A stretch of DNA of 64,000 bases. Origin: Sphingomonas aerophila (GTDB lineage Bacteria; Pseudomonadota; Alphaproteobacteria; Sphingomonadales; Sphingomonadaceae). Where the stretch lies: positions 248,001-312,000 of the forward strand of contig NZ_JACIJK010000005.1 of assembly GCF_014199305.1 (NCBI RefSeq), written 5' to 3'. Shown here piece by piece: positions 8,401 to 16,513 of the stretch; position 1 is the first letter of the stretch; each line of letters starts with the position of its first letter. Below the pieces are notes generated by a model. The model made no database searches. It worked only from the letters and a program-made list of their open reading frames with translations, and was not told where the DNA came from. The position numbers were made by a program, and so were the translations under genes.

Positions 8401-10098
8401 TCAGCGCTGGCGCACATACTCGCCCGGCGCATCGCCCAGGGCTGGCAGCGCACCCTTGCCGGGCACCCGCGGACCGACCGCACCCACCTCCTCCGCATCT
8501 TGACCGCGCAGCCATGTCGCCCAATCGGGCCACCAGCTCCCCTTCACCTCCCGCGCGGTCGCAACAAAGGCGTCGAGCGAATCGGCAGGCTCGTCACTGA
8601 CCCAGTGCTGGTATTTGCCGGCGGAAGGCGGGTTGACCACGCCAGCGATGTGCCCGGATCCCGCAAGTACGAAGCGCAACGGACCCCGGAACATCTCGGT
8701 CAGCCGCCACACGCTTTCGGGCGGAGCGATATGGTCCTCGCGCCCGGCCTGAACATAGGTCGGCGTCTTCACGACGCGCAGGTCCAGCGGCACGCCGGCG
8801 ATCGACAATGCGCCCGGCTCCACCAGCAGGTTGTCGCGGTACAGGTCGGTCAGATAGCTGAGGTGCCAGCGCGCCGGCAGGTTGGTCGTGTCCCCATTCC
8901 AATGCAGCAGGTCAAAGGGCGCGTGGTCCTCCCCCAGCAGGTAATTATTGGTGACGTAATTCCAGATCAGGTCGCGACCGCGCAGCAGGTTGAACGTCGC
9001 GGCCATGTAGCGCCCGTCCAGGAATCCTTCGGGGGTCAGTGCCCCGATCACCGCCAACTGATCCTCACCCACGAAGTGCGACAGGTCGCCGGCGCCGGAA
9101 AAGTCGACCTGGGCGGTCAGGAAGGTGGCGGAGGCGACCTTTTCCCCCTCGCCCCGCGCCGTGAGCCAGGCGAGCGTCGCCGCCAGCGTGGTCCCCGCCA
9201 CGCAATAGCCGATGGCATGCACCGCCGGCACGTCCAGCAACTCCCGCACGGTGTCGATCGCGTCGACCTGCGCCGCGACATAATCGTCCCAGGCGACATC
9301 CTTCATCGACGCGTCGGCCGACTTCCACGACACCATGAACACGGTGATGCCCTGTTCGACCGCCCAGCGGATGAAGCTCTTCTCCGGCGTCAGGTCCAGG
9401 ATATAGAAGCGGTTGATCCAGGGCGGAAAGATGACCAGCGGCGTCGCCAGCACCCGATCCGTCGCGGGCGCATATTGGATCAGCTCAAAAAGCGGGGTGC
9501 GCTTCACCACCTTGCCCGGCGTCGTCGCCAGGCTCACGCCCACCTCGAACGCGGTGCGGTCGGTATGGGTCAGCTGCCCGCGGCCAAGGTCGGCCAGCAT
9601 GTGGGACATGCCCTTGAGCAGGCTCTCCCCCTTGGTTTCCACCGCGCGCTGGATCACCTGCGGGTTGGTGACAGCGAAGTTTGACGGGCTGAGTGCATCG
9701 ATCAGCGCGTTTGTAGCGAAACGGATCTGCTCGCGCTGGCGCTCGTCCACGCCCTCGAGCCGGTCGACGCCCGCCAGCATGTGGTCGGCGATGGTCAGGT
9801 AGGACCGACGGATCCAGTCAAACCAGGGGTCACGCCACGCATCGGCCCGGAACCGCTTGTCGCGCGGGTCGGGTTCGCGCGCCTCGGGATCGAGCAGCTT
9901 TTGCCACATCTGAAGGCCCGATTGCCAGAAGTCGGCCGGCTTTGCGGGCGATTCGGGCGCGGCAAAGGGCTGTACCGCGGCCAGTCCCGCTTCCATCATC
10001 ATCTGCTGCGCACGCCCCATCACCCAGGTCCAGTGCTGCAGGTCCGCAAGGCTTGGGGGAGCCGAAGTTGGCGGCGTCGGCGTAGCGTGGTCAGGCAT
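8401..10098 (-). CDS. phaC: Class I poly(3-hydroxyalkanoate) synthase
   Basis: A 565-residue enzyme that polymerises 3-hydroxyacyl-CoA into storage polyester. The lipase-like box with the nucleophilic cysteine is AIGYCVAGTTLA near residue 290. The catalytic Asp is in QAGREDHIAPP and the His in LAGSGHIAGVVNPP. The N-terminal region has DPRDKRFRADAWRDPWFDW, typical of class I synthases that work without PhaE. The ATG at 10098 has AGAGGGA upstream. The phasin follows on the same strand, forming a small PHA cluster. Confidence 0.95.
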   Translation of the reverse strand: MPDHATPTPPTSAPPSLADLQHWTWVMGRAQQMMMEAGLAAVQPFAAPESPAKPADFWQSGLQMWQKLLDPEAREPDPRDKRFRADAWRDPWFDWIRRSYLTIADHMLAGVDRLEGVDERQREQIRFATNALIDALSPSNFAVTNPQVIQRAVETKGESLLKGMSHMLADLGRGQLTHTDRTAFEVGVSLATTPGKVVKRTPLFELIQYAPATDRVLATPLVIFPPWINRFYILDLTPEKSFIRWAVEQGITVFMVSWKSADASMKDVAWDDYVAAQVDAIDTVRELLDVPAVHAIGYCVAGTTLAATLAWLTARGEGEKVASATFLTAQVDFSGAGDLSHFVGEDQLAVIGALTPEGFLDGRYMAATFNLLRGRDLIWNYVTNNYLLGEDHAPFDLLHWNGDTTNLPARWHLSYLTDLYRDNLLVEPGALSIAGVPLDLRVVKTPTYVQAGREDHIAPPESVWRLTEMFRGPLRFVLAGSGHIAGVVNPPSAGKYQHWVSDEPADSLDAFVATAREVKGSWWPDWATWLRGQDAEEVGAVGPRVPGKGALPALGDAPGEYVRQR

Positions 10099-10207
10099 GG
10101 CGTCCCTCTCGTGCGCCAGGGTGTTAGCACCTGCGCCCGTAACCGTAAAACCGGGGTCCCGTTCGTCACGCTTTGGCGGTAGAGTGCCCGGCGAAAGGTG
10201 AACGCTC

Positions 10208-11419
10208 ATGGCCGACGACGAGTTCTATCGCATCAAGCGGCTGCCGCCCTATGTCATCGCGGAGGTGAACGCGATGCGCGCCGCGGCCCGCGCGGGTGGC
10301 GAGGACATTATCGACCTTGGCATGGGCAATCCCGACCTGCCCCCGCCCCCGCACGTCATCGACAAGCTGTGCGAGGTGGCGCGCAAGCCCGACGCGCATG
10401 GCTATTCCCAGTCAAAGGGCATTCCCGGCCTGCGCCGCGCCCAGGCCAACTACTACGCCCGCCGCTTTGGGGTGGAAATCGATCCCGAAACCCAGGTCGT
10501 CGTGACCATGGGGTCCAAGGAAGGGCTCGCCAGCCTTGCCACGGCGATCACCGCGCCGGGCGACGTGGTGCTGGCGCCCAACCCGTCTTACCCCATTCAC
10601 ACCTTTGGCTTCATCATCGCCGGCGCGACCATCCGCGCGGTGCCGACCACGCCCGACGAGCACTATTGGGAAAGCCTGGACCGGGCGATGGCGTTCACGG
10701 TGCCCCGGCCCAGCATCCTGGTGGTGAACTACCCATCCAACCCGACCGCGGAGACGGTGGACATCACCTTCTACGAACGCCTGGTCGCCTGGGCACGGGA
10801 AAACGGGGTCTGGATCCTGTCGGACCTTGCCTATTCGGAATTGTATTTCGACGGCCGGCCCACAGCCTCGATCCTGCAGGTGAAGGGCGCGACCGATGTC
10901 GCGGTCGAGTTCACCAGCCTGTCCAAGACCTATTCCATGGCGGGCTGGCGCATCGGCTTTGCGGTTGGCAACAAGAAGCTGATCGCCGCGATGTCGCGGG
11001 TGAAGTCGTACCTGGATTACGGCGCGTTCACGCCGATCCAGGCTGCCGCCTGCGCGGCGCTGAACGGACCGCAGGAGATCGTGGAGCAGAACCGGCAGCT
11101 CTACCACAAGCGCCGCGACGTTCTGGTTGAAAGCTTCGCTCGCGCTGGCTGGGACATCCCCAGCCCGCCCGCCTCCATGTTCGCCTGGGCACCGCTTCCG
11201 CCCGCGCTCAAGCACCTGGGCAGCCTGGAATTCTCCAAGCAGCTCCTCGCCCATGCGAAGGTCGCGGTCGCGCCCGGCGTCGGCTATGGTGAGAATGGCG
11301 AGGGCTTCGTCCGCATCGCGATGGTCGAGAATGAGCAGCGCTTGCGCCAGGCCGCGCGCAACGTGAGGCGCTATCTGCAATCCATGGGGGTCAACGTGCC
11401 GCACCAGAAGGCGGGCTGA
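10208..11419 (+). CDS. Class I/II aminotransferase, AlaC-like
   Basis: A 403-residue fold-type I PLP aminotransferase. The PLP lysine is in TSLSKTYSMAGWRIGFAVG. Other landmarks are DLGMGNPDLPPPPHV, VTMGSKEGLASLA, PNPSYPIHTFGF, VNYPSNPTAETV and LSDLAYSELYFDG. The overall pattern is that of alanine-pyruvate aminotransferase AlaC, a group often misnamed LL-diaminopimelate aminotransferase. The start has AAAGGTGA upstream. It is divergent from phaC and convergent with the HxlR regulator gene. The amino-acid substrate is inferred from family resemblance only. Confidence 0.9.
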   Translation: MADDEFYRIKRLPPYVIAEVNAMRAAARAGGEDIIDLGMGNPDLPPPPHVIDKLCEVARKPDAHGYSQSKGIPGLRRAQANYYARRFGVEIDPETQVVVTMGSKEGLASLATAITAPGDVVLAPNPSYPIHTFGFIIAGATIRAVPTTPDEHYWESLDRAMAFTVPRPSILVVNYPSNPTAETVDITFYERLVAWARENGVWILSDLAYSELYFDGRPTASILQVKGATDVAVEFTSLSKTYSMAGWRIGFAVGNKKLIAAMSRVKSYLDYGAFTPIQAAACAALNGPQEIVEQNRQLYHKRRDVLVESFARAGWDIPSPPASMFAWAPLPPALKHLGSLEFSKQLLAHAKVAVAPGVGYGENGEGFVRIAMVENEQRLRQAARNVRRYLQSMGVNVPHQKAG

Positions 11420-11433
11420 CACCCTCTCCGGTG

Positions 11434-11457
11434 ACGGCCGACGAGCGGCGCGGCCGT
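11434..11457. terminator. Hairpin between convergent genes
   Basis: ACGGCCG (11434-11440) and CGGCCGT (11451-11457) form a perfect 7-bp stem with a 10-base loop, in the 39-base gap between two convergent genes. A short GTTACTC follows on the plus strand. It may work for both genes. Confidence 0.4.
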
Positions 11458-11458
11458 G

Positions 11459-11950
11459 TTACTCGGCGGCCTTGACCTCGTCGGCCGCCGGGCCGGCCTC
11501 GCCGACTATCTCCTCCGGAGCCGCCCAGACCAGGTCCCGCTTTCCCAGCTCCCGCCCATCATGGCTCAGCACCGCCACCTGGCGAATGGGTTTCCGGTCG
11601 CGCGCGTCGACCAGCATGGGATAGGCCGGGGCACCCGTTTCCCAGCGCTCACCCCATTGCCGCAGGGCGACCAGCGTCGGCACCAGCGCATAGCCCTTGT
11701 CGGTCAGCACATATTTGATCTTGCGCTTGTCGGTCGCCACCGGCTCACGCCGCAGGATGCCGTGGTCCACAAGCCGGGTCAGGCGATTGGCCAGGATGTT
11801 GCGCGCGATCCCCAGAGTCGCCTGGAATTCCTCGAAATGCTGCAACCGATTGAACGCGGCGCGCAGGATCAGAAAGGACCAGCGCTCTCCCATCGCTTCC
11901 AGCGCGGCAGGCAGGCTGCATTCGGCCGGCAACTCGAACACATCGTTCAT
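11459..11950 (-). CDS. HxlR-type winged-helix transcriptional regulator
   Basis: A protein of about 163 residues. CSLPAALEAMGERWSFLILR matches the HxlR opening (Cys, then G-x-RW), followed by FEEFQATLGIARNILANRL and LVDHGILRREPVATDKRKIKY, the DNA-recognition helix and wing. The C-terminal 45 residues extend past the usual domain. The ATG at 11950 gives the family N-terminus; a frame-open start at 12049 adds basic residues not typical of the family. A perfect palindrome lies 85 bases upstream and is the likely operator. HxlR proteins often sense reactive electrophiles or redox change through the conserved cysteine, which is present. Confidence 0.85.
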   Translation of the reverse strand: MNDVFELPAECSLPAALEAMGERWSFLILRAAFNRLQHFEEFQATLGIARNILANRLTRLVDHGILRREPVATDKRKIKYVLTDKGYALVPTLVALRQWGERWETGAPAYPMLVDARDRKPIRQVAVLSHDGRELGKRDLVWAAPEEIVGEAGPAADEVKAAE

Positions 11951-12034
11951 GCGCTTGAATGTCGGCCCCGCCGCGGGCGAAAGCAAGCCACGCCGTTTCC
12001 CGTTCCACTTCTTTGCGTGTCCGCCATTTAGCCG

Positions 12035-12047
12035 GTTGCAATGCAAC
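12035..12047. promoter_or_regulatory. Perfect 13-bp palindrome, candidate HxlR operator
   Basis: GTTGCAATGCAAC is a perfect inverted repeat around a central A. It sits between the divergently transcribed HxlR regulator and the (p)ppGpp synthetase gene, 26 bases before the latter's GTG start. Its size and location suit an HxlR/MarR-type dimer. Assignment to the neighbouring regulator is inference. Confidence 0.5.
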
Positions 12048-12072
12048 ACTCACACGCGCCATCTAGGTAAAC

Positions 12073-14175
12073 GTGCTCAGGCAATATGAACTGGTCGACC
12101 GGGTCCTCGACTATGACCCGCAAGCCGACGAGGCGCTGCTGAACCGCGCCTATGTGTTTTCCATGCACGCCCATGGCTCGCAGAAGCGCGCCAATGGCGA
12201 CCCATATTTCAGCCACCCGATCGAGGTGGCGGGCATCCTGACCGACCTGCACCTCGATGACGAGACGATCGCCACCGCGATCCTTCACGACACGATCGAG
12301 GATACCGTCGCGACTGCCGAAGAGGTGGAGCGCATCTTTGGCCCCAGCGTCGCGCGGCTGGTCGATGGCGTCACCAAGCTGTCCAAGATCGAGGCGCAGA
12401 CCGAAAGCGAGCGCGCCGCGGAGAATCTGCGCAAATTCCTGCTCGCCATGTCGGACGACATCCGCGTGCTGCTGGTGAAGCTCGCCGACCGGCTGCACAA
12501 CATGCGCACGCTGCACTTCATCCAGAATCCGGAAAAGCGCCGCCGCATCGCGCGCGAAACCATGGACATCTATGCCCCGCTCGCCGAGCGGATCGGCATG
12601 TACGAGTTCATGAAGGAGATGCAGACGCTCGCCTTCGAACAGCTCGAGCCAGAGGCGAGCGAGTCGATCAGCCGCCGCCTAGCGCAGTTGAAGGAAGGTG
12701 GCGGGGACCGGATCGCGCGGATCGCGTCGGGGCTGAAGCTGCTGCTCGGCCGTGCGGGGCTGGAAGCGGAGGTTTCGGGCCGCGAAAAGCATCCATATTC
12801 CATCTGGCGCAAGATGTCGGAGCGCCACATCAGCTTTGAACAGCTGAGCGACATCATGGCGTTCCGCGTCATCGTGCCGACTATCGAGGATTGCTACCAG
12901 GCGCTGGGCCACATCCACCGCCGCTGGCACGCGGTGCCTGGCCGGTTCAAGGATTACATCTCCAATCCAAAGCGCAACGGCTACCGATCGCTGCACACCA
13001 CGGTGATCCACGCCGACAACAGCCGGGTAGAGATCCAGATCAGGACGCCCGACATGCACGCGCAGGCCGAAATGGGCTTCGCCGCGCACTGGGCGTACAA
13101 GCAGAAAACCGCGGCGGAGCCTGGCCCGCGCGTCGGCTGGATCGCCGACCTCGTCGAGATCCTGGACACCGCCGGCAGCCCGGAAGAGCTGCTCGAACAC
13201 ACGCGCATGGCGATGTACCAGGACCGGATCTTTGCCTTCACGCCCAAGGGTGAGCTGATCCAGCTGCCCAAGGGAGCGACCCCGATCGACTTCGCCTATG
13301 CCGTTCACACCGATCTGGGCGACCAGGCTGTCGGGGCCAAGATCAACGGCCGTGTCGTGCCGCTGAAAACCGCTATCGAGAATGGCGACCAGGTCCAGAT
13401 ACTGCGATCCAAGGCGCAGGAACCGCAGCGCGGCTGGCTGAGCTTCGCGATCACGGGCAAGGCCCTCGCCGCGATTCGCCGCCACCTCCGCCACAAGGAG
13501 CGTGACGAAAGCATCCGCCTGGGCCGCAAGCTCTACGACGACATCGTGACCCGCTTGCCGGCGCAGATCGGCACGGACGCGTTGACCCATGCGCTGAAGC
13601 GCCTGAAGCTTGCCGACGAGGCGACGCTGATGATCGCGATCGCGCGCCGTACCCTGTCGGATGCGGCGGTGATGGAGGCGCTGATGCCGGGCTCCGCCGG
13701 CGCCGACGTCGCCCAGGCACCGCAGTCGAGCGCGATCTCGATCAAGGGGCTGACCGCCGGCGTCGCCTACAACCTTGCCACCTGTTGCCACCCGGTGCCG
13801 GGCGACCGAATCGCTGGGCTACGCCGCCCTGACGCCGGCATCGAGATTCATGCGATCGATTGCGTCGTGCTCGCCGAACTGGCCGAGCGAGCGGAGGGCG
13901 AGACCGATTGGGTTGACGTTTCCTGGGGCGAAGCGACCGAAGGCGCCGTCGCCCGCATCAGCGTCGAGGTGAAGAACGAGCCGGGCGCGCTGGGCGTGCT
14001 CGCCACCATCACCGGCGCGCACAAGGCCAACATCATCAACCTGCGGCTAGACAACCGGGACAGTGGTTTTCACACCAACACCATCGACGTCGAGGTGCAT
14101 GACGTTCAGCAACTGATGCGACTGATCGCGGCCTTGCGCGCGGCAGACGTAGTCAACGCGGTGGAGCGGGTGTAG
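12073..14175 (+). CDS. rsh: Bifunctional (p)ppGpp synthetase/hydrolase (RelA/SpoT, Rsh)
   Basis: A 700-residue long RSH protein. The N-terminal hydrolase carries the HD motif (AILHDTIEDTVATAEEVE) plus HGSQKRANGDPYFSHP. The synthetase has RFKDYISNPKRNGYRSLHT and EIQIRTPDMHAQAE. A TGS domain (IFAFTPKGELIQLPKGATP) follows, then a zinc-finger-like region with NLATCCHPVPGD, and a C-terminal ACT domain. Both catalytic halves look intact, so it is the single alphaproteobacterial enzyme controlling the stringent response. The start is GTG with AGG 6 bases upstream. The palindrome at 12035-12047 lies in its 5' region. Confidence 0.95.
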   Translation: MLRQYELVDRVLDYDPQADEALLNRAYVFSMHAHGSQKRANGDPYFSHPIEVAGILTDLHLDDETIATAILHDTIEDTVATAEEVERIFGPSVARLVDGVTKLSKIEAQTESERAAENLRKFLLAMSDDIRVLLVKLADRLHNMRTLHFIQNPEKRRRIARETMDIYAPLAERIGMYEFMKEMQTLAFEQLEPEASESISRRLAQLKEGGGDRIARIASGLKLLLGRAGLEAEVSGREKHPYSIWRKMSERHISFEQLSDIMAFRVIVPTIEDCYQALGHIHRRWHAVPGRFKDYISNPKRNGYRSLHTTVIHADNSRVEIQIRTPDMHAQAEMGFAAHWAYKQKTAAEPGPRVGWIADLVEILDTAGSPEELLEHTRMAMYQDRIFAFTPKGELIQLPKGATPIDFAYAVHTDLGDQAVGAKINGRVVPLKTAIENGDQVQILRSKAQEPQRGWLSFAITGKALAAIRRHLRHKERDESIRLGRKLYDDIVTRLPAQIGTDALTHALKRLKLADEATLMIAIARRTLSDAAVMEALMPGSAGADVAQAPQSSAISIKGLTAGVAYNLATCCHPVPGDRIAGLRRPDAGIEIHAIDCVVLAELAERAEGETDWVDVSWGEATEGAVARISVEVKNEPGALGVLATITGAHKANIINLRLDNRDSGFHTNTIDVEVHDVQQLMRLIAALRAADVVNAVERV

Positions 14176-14208
14176 CGGGGGCGTTTCGCTCCCAATCGAT
14201 CGCTGGCC

Positions 14209-15258
14209 ATGGACCGTCCCGCCCTTTCCGTCGTCATCCCCTGCTACAACGAGGCCGCGTGCCTGCCAGCGCTCCACGCGCGCGTGTCGGCGGCGGCACG
14301 CGCCGCCGTGGGTGACGATCACGAAATCATCCTGATCAACGATGGCAGCCGCGACGACAGCTGGGCGGTGATGCAGCGGCTGGCGGCGGGTGATCCGCGG
14401 CTGGTCGCGATCAACCTGTCGCGCAACCACGGCCACCAATTGGCGCTCACCGCCGGGCTCGACTTGTCCGCGGGCGCGCAGATCCTGATCATTGATGCCG
14501 ACCTGCAGGATCCGCCCGAACTGCTGGGCGACATGCGCCGGGTCATGGCCGAGCAGGACGCGGACGTCGTTTACGCGGTTCGCCGCAAGCGCGCGGGCGA
14601 AACCCTGTTCAAGAAGGCGACGGCCGCGATCTTCTATCGCCTGCTCGATCGCCTGACCGACACGGAAATCCCGCTCGACACCGGCGACTTCCGCCTGATG
14701 AGCCGTCGTGCGCTCGACGCTTTCCTGTCGCTCCCCGAACAGGCCCGCTTCATTCGCGGCATGGTCGCCTGGATCGGCTTCCGCCAGGTTCCCTTCCCCT
14801 ACGACCGTGCCGAGCGGGCCGCGGGCGAAACCAACTACCCGTTCGGCAAGATGCTTCGTCTTGCCTTTGACGCGGTGACGGGCTTTTCCACCGCGCCGTT
14901 ACGGTTCGCCAGCCATGCCGGGCTGATCCTGACCGGCGTGTCGATGCTGTTGTTCGTCTACATCGCGATCGGCTGGCTGTCGGGCAGCGCGGTGCAGGGC
15001 TGGACATCGACCATGGCCGTCACCGTGTTCCTGGGCGCGGTGCAGATGTTCGTGCTGGGCATGATCGGCGAATATCTCGGCCGCATGTATGTGGAGGTGA
15101 AACGCCGCCCGCTTTACCTCGTCGCCGACGTGGCGGGGCCAGTGAAGGGCCGCGCGACGCTTGGCTTTCGGGCCGAGCCGCCTGCTACGCCCCGCGCAAC
15201 ACCGCCGCTGCCCGGCGCCGTGCGGGCCGATCCTGTCGAGGCGACGCCAGGCGTCTGA
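14209..15258 (+). CDS. GT2 polyprenyl-phosphate glycosyltransferase (DPM1/GtrB/ArnC-like)
   Basis: A 349-residue protein. The N-terminal GT-A domain has LSVVIPCYNEAACLPAL, IILINDGSRDDSW, NLSRNHGHQLALTAGLD and DADLQDPPELL (catalytic DxD region), with DTGDFRLMSRRALDAF further on. Two transmembrane helices follow (about residues 240-262 and 275-298). This is the layout of enzymes that transfer a sugar from a nucleotide donor to undecaprenyl phosphate on the cytoplasmic face. With the neighbouring GtrA and GT-C membrane protein it suggests a lipid-linked sugar pathway. The 45-residue C-terminus is Pro/Ala-rich and disordered. Confidence 0.9.
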   Translation: MDRPALSVVIPCYNEAACLPALHARVSAAARAAVGDDHEIILINDGSRDDSWAVMQRLAAGDPRLVAINLSRNHGHQLALTAGLDLSAGAQILIIDADLQDPPELLGDMRRVMAEQDADVVYAVRRKRAGETLFKKATAAIFYRLLDRLTDTEIPLDTGDFRLMSRRALDAFLSLPEQARFIRGMVAWIGFRQVPFPYDRAERAAGETNYPFGKMLRLAFDAVTGFSTAPLRFASHAGLILTGVSMLLFVYIAIGWLSGSAVQGWTSTMAVTVFLGAVQMFVLGMIGEYLGRMYVEVKRRPLYLVADVAGPVKGRATLGFRAEPPATPRATPPLPGAVRADPVEATPGV

Positions 15259-15279
15259 CGCGACCTCGCGCGGCGAAGT

Positions 15280-16008
15280 CTAGGCCGGCTCCGCCAGTGT
15301 CACGATCGACACGCCCGGGGACATCGGCACGCGGCCGACCATGTGCCGTTCCCAGCGAAAGATCGTCTCGAACAGCTTGTTGACCGCGGGCGGCGGGGGC
15401 GAATCGTCGCTGTCGTCACGCCCCGTAAGCCGCCCCGCGACCCGCGCCGCCGCGGCCAGCGGGAACAACAGCGAGTTGAAATAGGTGAGCCTGGTCGGCC
15501 GCAGCCCCGCCTTGCCGATCGCCGCCGCCAGCGTCTTCTTGGAATAACGGCGGTGGTGATGGTTCACCTCGTCATGCGCCGACCACATCCATTGGTGTGC
15601 GGGCACCGCGATCAACACCTTGCCGCCGGGCCGGAGCAGCGTTTTCATCGCCTGAAGGGCGGCCACATCGTCCTCGATATGCTCCACAACGTCCAGCACC
15701 GCGACCAGGTCGAATGCGCCGCGCGGCACGTCGGGCAGCGCGGGCAGCGGCGCGGCACCCACGGGGCGGCCCAGCCGTTCGGACGCGATCTCGCGCGCGG
15801 CGGGATCGATCTCGATCGCCTCGACATCGCCGAAGCGGGCCAGCATCGGTAGGTTGTGGCCGGTGCCGCAGCCGATCTCCAGGATGCGTGCCTTTTCAGG
15901 CAGGCGACCATAGCGAGTCAGGTAATCGGCCAGGATCTCGCGTCGCGCACGGTACCACCAATGGGTGGAGTCGTGCGCCGCCATCCGGTCATAGACGATA
16001 CGATCCAT
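15280..16008 (-). CDS. Class I SAM-dependent methyltransferase
   Basis: A 242-residue protein. The SAM-binding motif I is ARILEIGCGTGHNLPMLA, with EAIEIDPAA as motif II and DLVAVLDVVEHIEDDVAALQ as motif III/IV. HDEVNHHHRRYSKKTL is typical of methyltransferases found in glycan and lipid-sugar clusters. The ATG at 16008 overlaps the GtrA stop codon by one base (TAATG), so the two are coupled. The substrate is unknown; a sugar or lipid-linked sugar is suggested only by context. Confidence 0.87.
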   Translation of the reverse strand: MDRIVYDRMAAHDSTHWWYRARREILADYLTRYGRLPEKARILEIGCGTGHNLPMLARFGDVEAIEIDPAAREIASERLGRPVGAAPLPALPDVPRGAFDLVAVLDVVEHIEDDVAALQAMKTLLRPGGKVLIAVPAHQWMWSAHDEVNHHHRRYSKKTLAAAIGKAGLRPTRLTYFNSLLFPLAAAARVAGRLTGRDDSDDSPPPPAVNKLFETIFRWERHMVGRVPMSPGVSIVTLAEPA

Positions 16009-16436
16009 TACGCGAACACCAGCCAGCGATTGAGAATAAAGGTGAAAATGGTCGCCAGCGCTACCGCCGGCAGCAGCGGCACCCAGGCGGGATAGCCGAA
16101 CACGGCGGTGCCGATCCAGGTGACCACCGCGTTCAGCGCCATGCCCGACGCCTGCACCGCCACGAACTTCACCTGCTGCCCAGCACCGGGATCGCGCGTG
16201 CCATGCCCCTTGAAGCTCCAGCGGCTGTGCATGAAGAATCCCGCCGTTACCGCCACCGCAAAGGCGAAGGGAACGGCATACACCGCATGGTGCCGGTCGA
16301 ACACCAGCGCGGTCAGCGGCAGGTACACGGCCGAATAGATCACGGTCGAAAGCCCGCCCGCGATCCCAAACCGGATCAATTGGCCCAGCAGCCCGCTCGC
16401 CTTCAGATCGTCCAACCGTCTTGCGAGTGCCGACAC
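16008..16436 (-). CDS. GtrA family membrane protein (candidate lipid-sugar flippase)
   Basis: A 142-residue protein with four predicted membrane helices. QLIRFGIAGGLSTVIYSAVYL opens the first helix, FAVAVTAGFFMHSRWSFKG and ILNRWLVF are the family signatures. GtrA proteins are thought to move polyprenyl-phosphate-linked sugars across the inner membrane. It is co-transcribed with the methyltransferase and divergent from the GT-C protein gene. The nearby GT2 enzyme is the expected supplier of the lipid-linked sugar. Confidence 0.9.
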   Translation of the reverse strand: MSALARRLDDLKASGLLGQLIRFGIAGGLSTVIYSAVYLPLTALVFDRHHAVYAVPFAFAVAVTAGFFMHSRWSFKGHGTRDPGAGQQVKFVAVQASGMALNAVVTWIGTAVFGYPAWVPLLPAVALATIFTFILNRWLVFA

Positions 16437-16513
16437 CGCCGCCTTGCCCTTTCAGCCGCCCGCGATAGAGCGGCGGGGGCGCGAAAGCCCGGGCGTGTAA
16501 TGCGGGTGGACGC

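Noticed and set aside
8500..9684. 394-residue plus-strand frame inside phaC
   Set aside because: Antisense shadow; phaC has all catalytic motifs and the frame encodes low-complexity basic protein.
12679..13791. 370-residue minus-strand frame inside the (p)ppGpp synthetase gene
   Set aside because: Antisense shadow; no motifs and no ribosome site.
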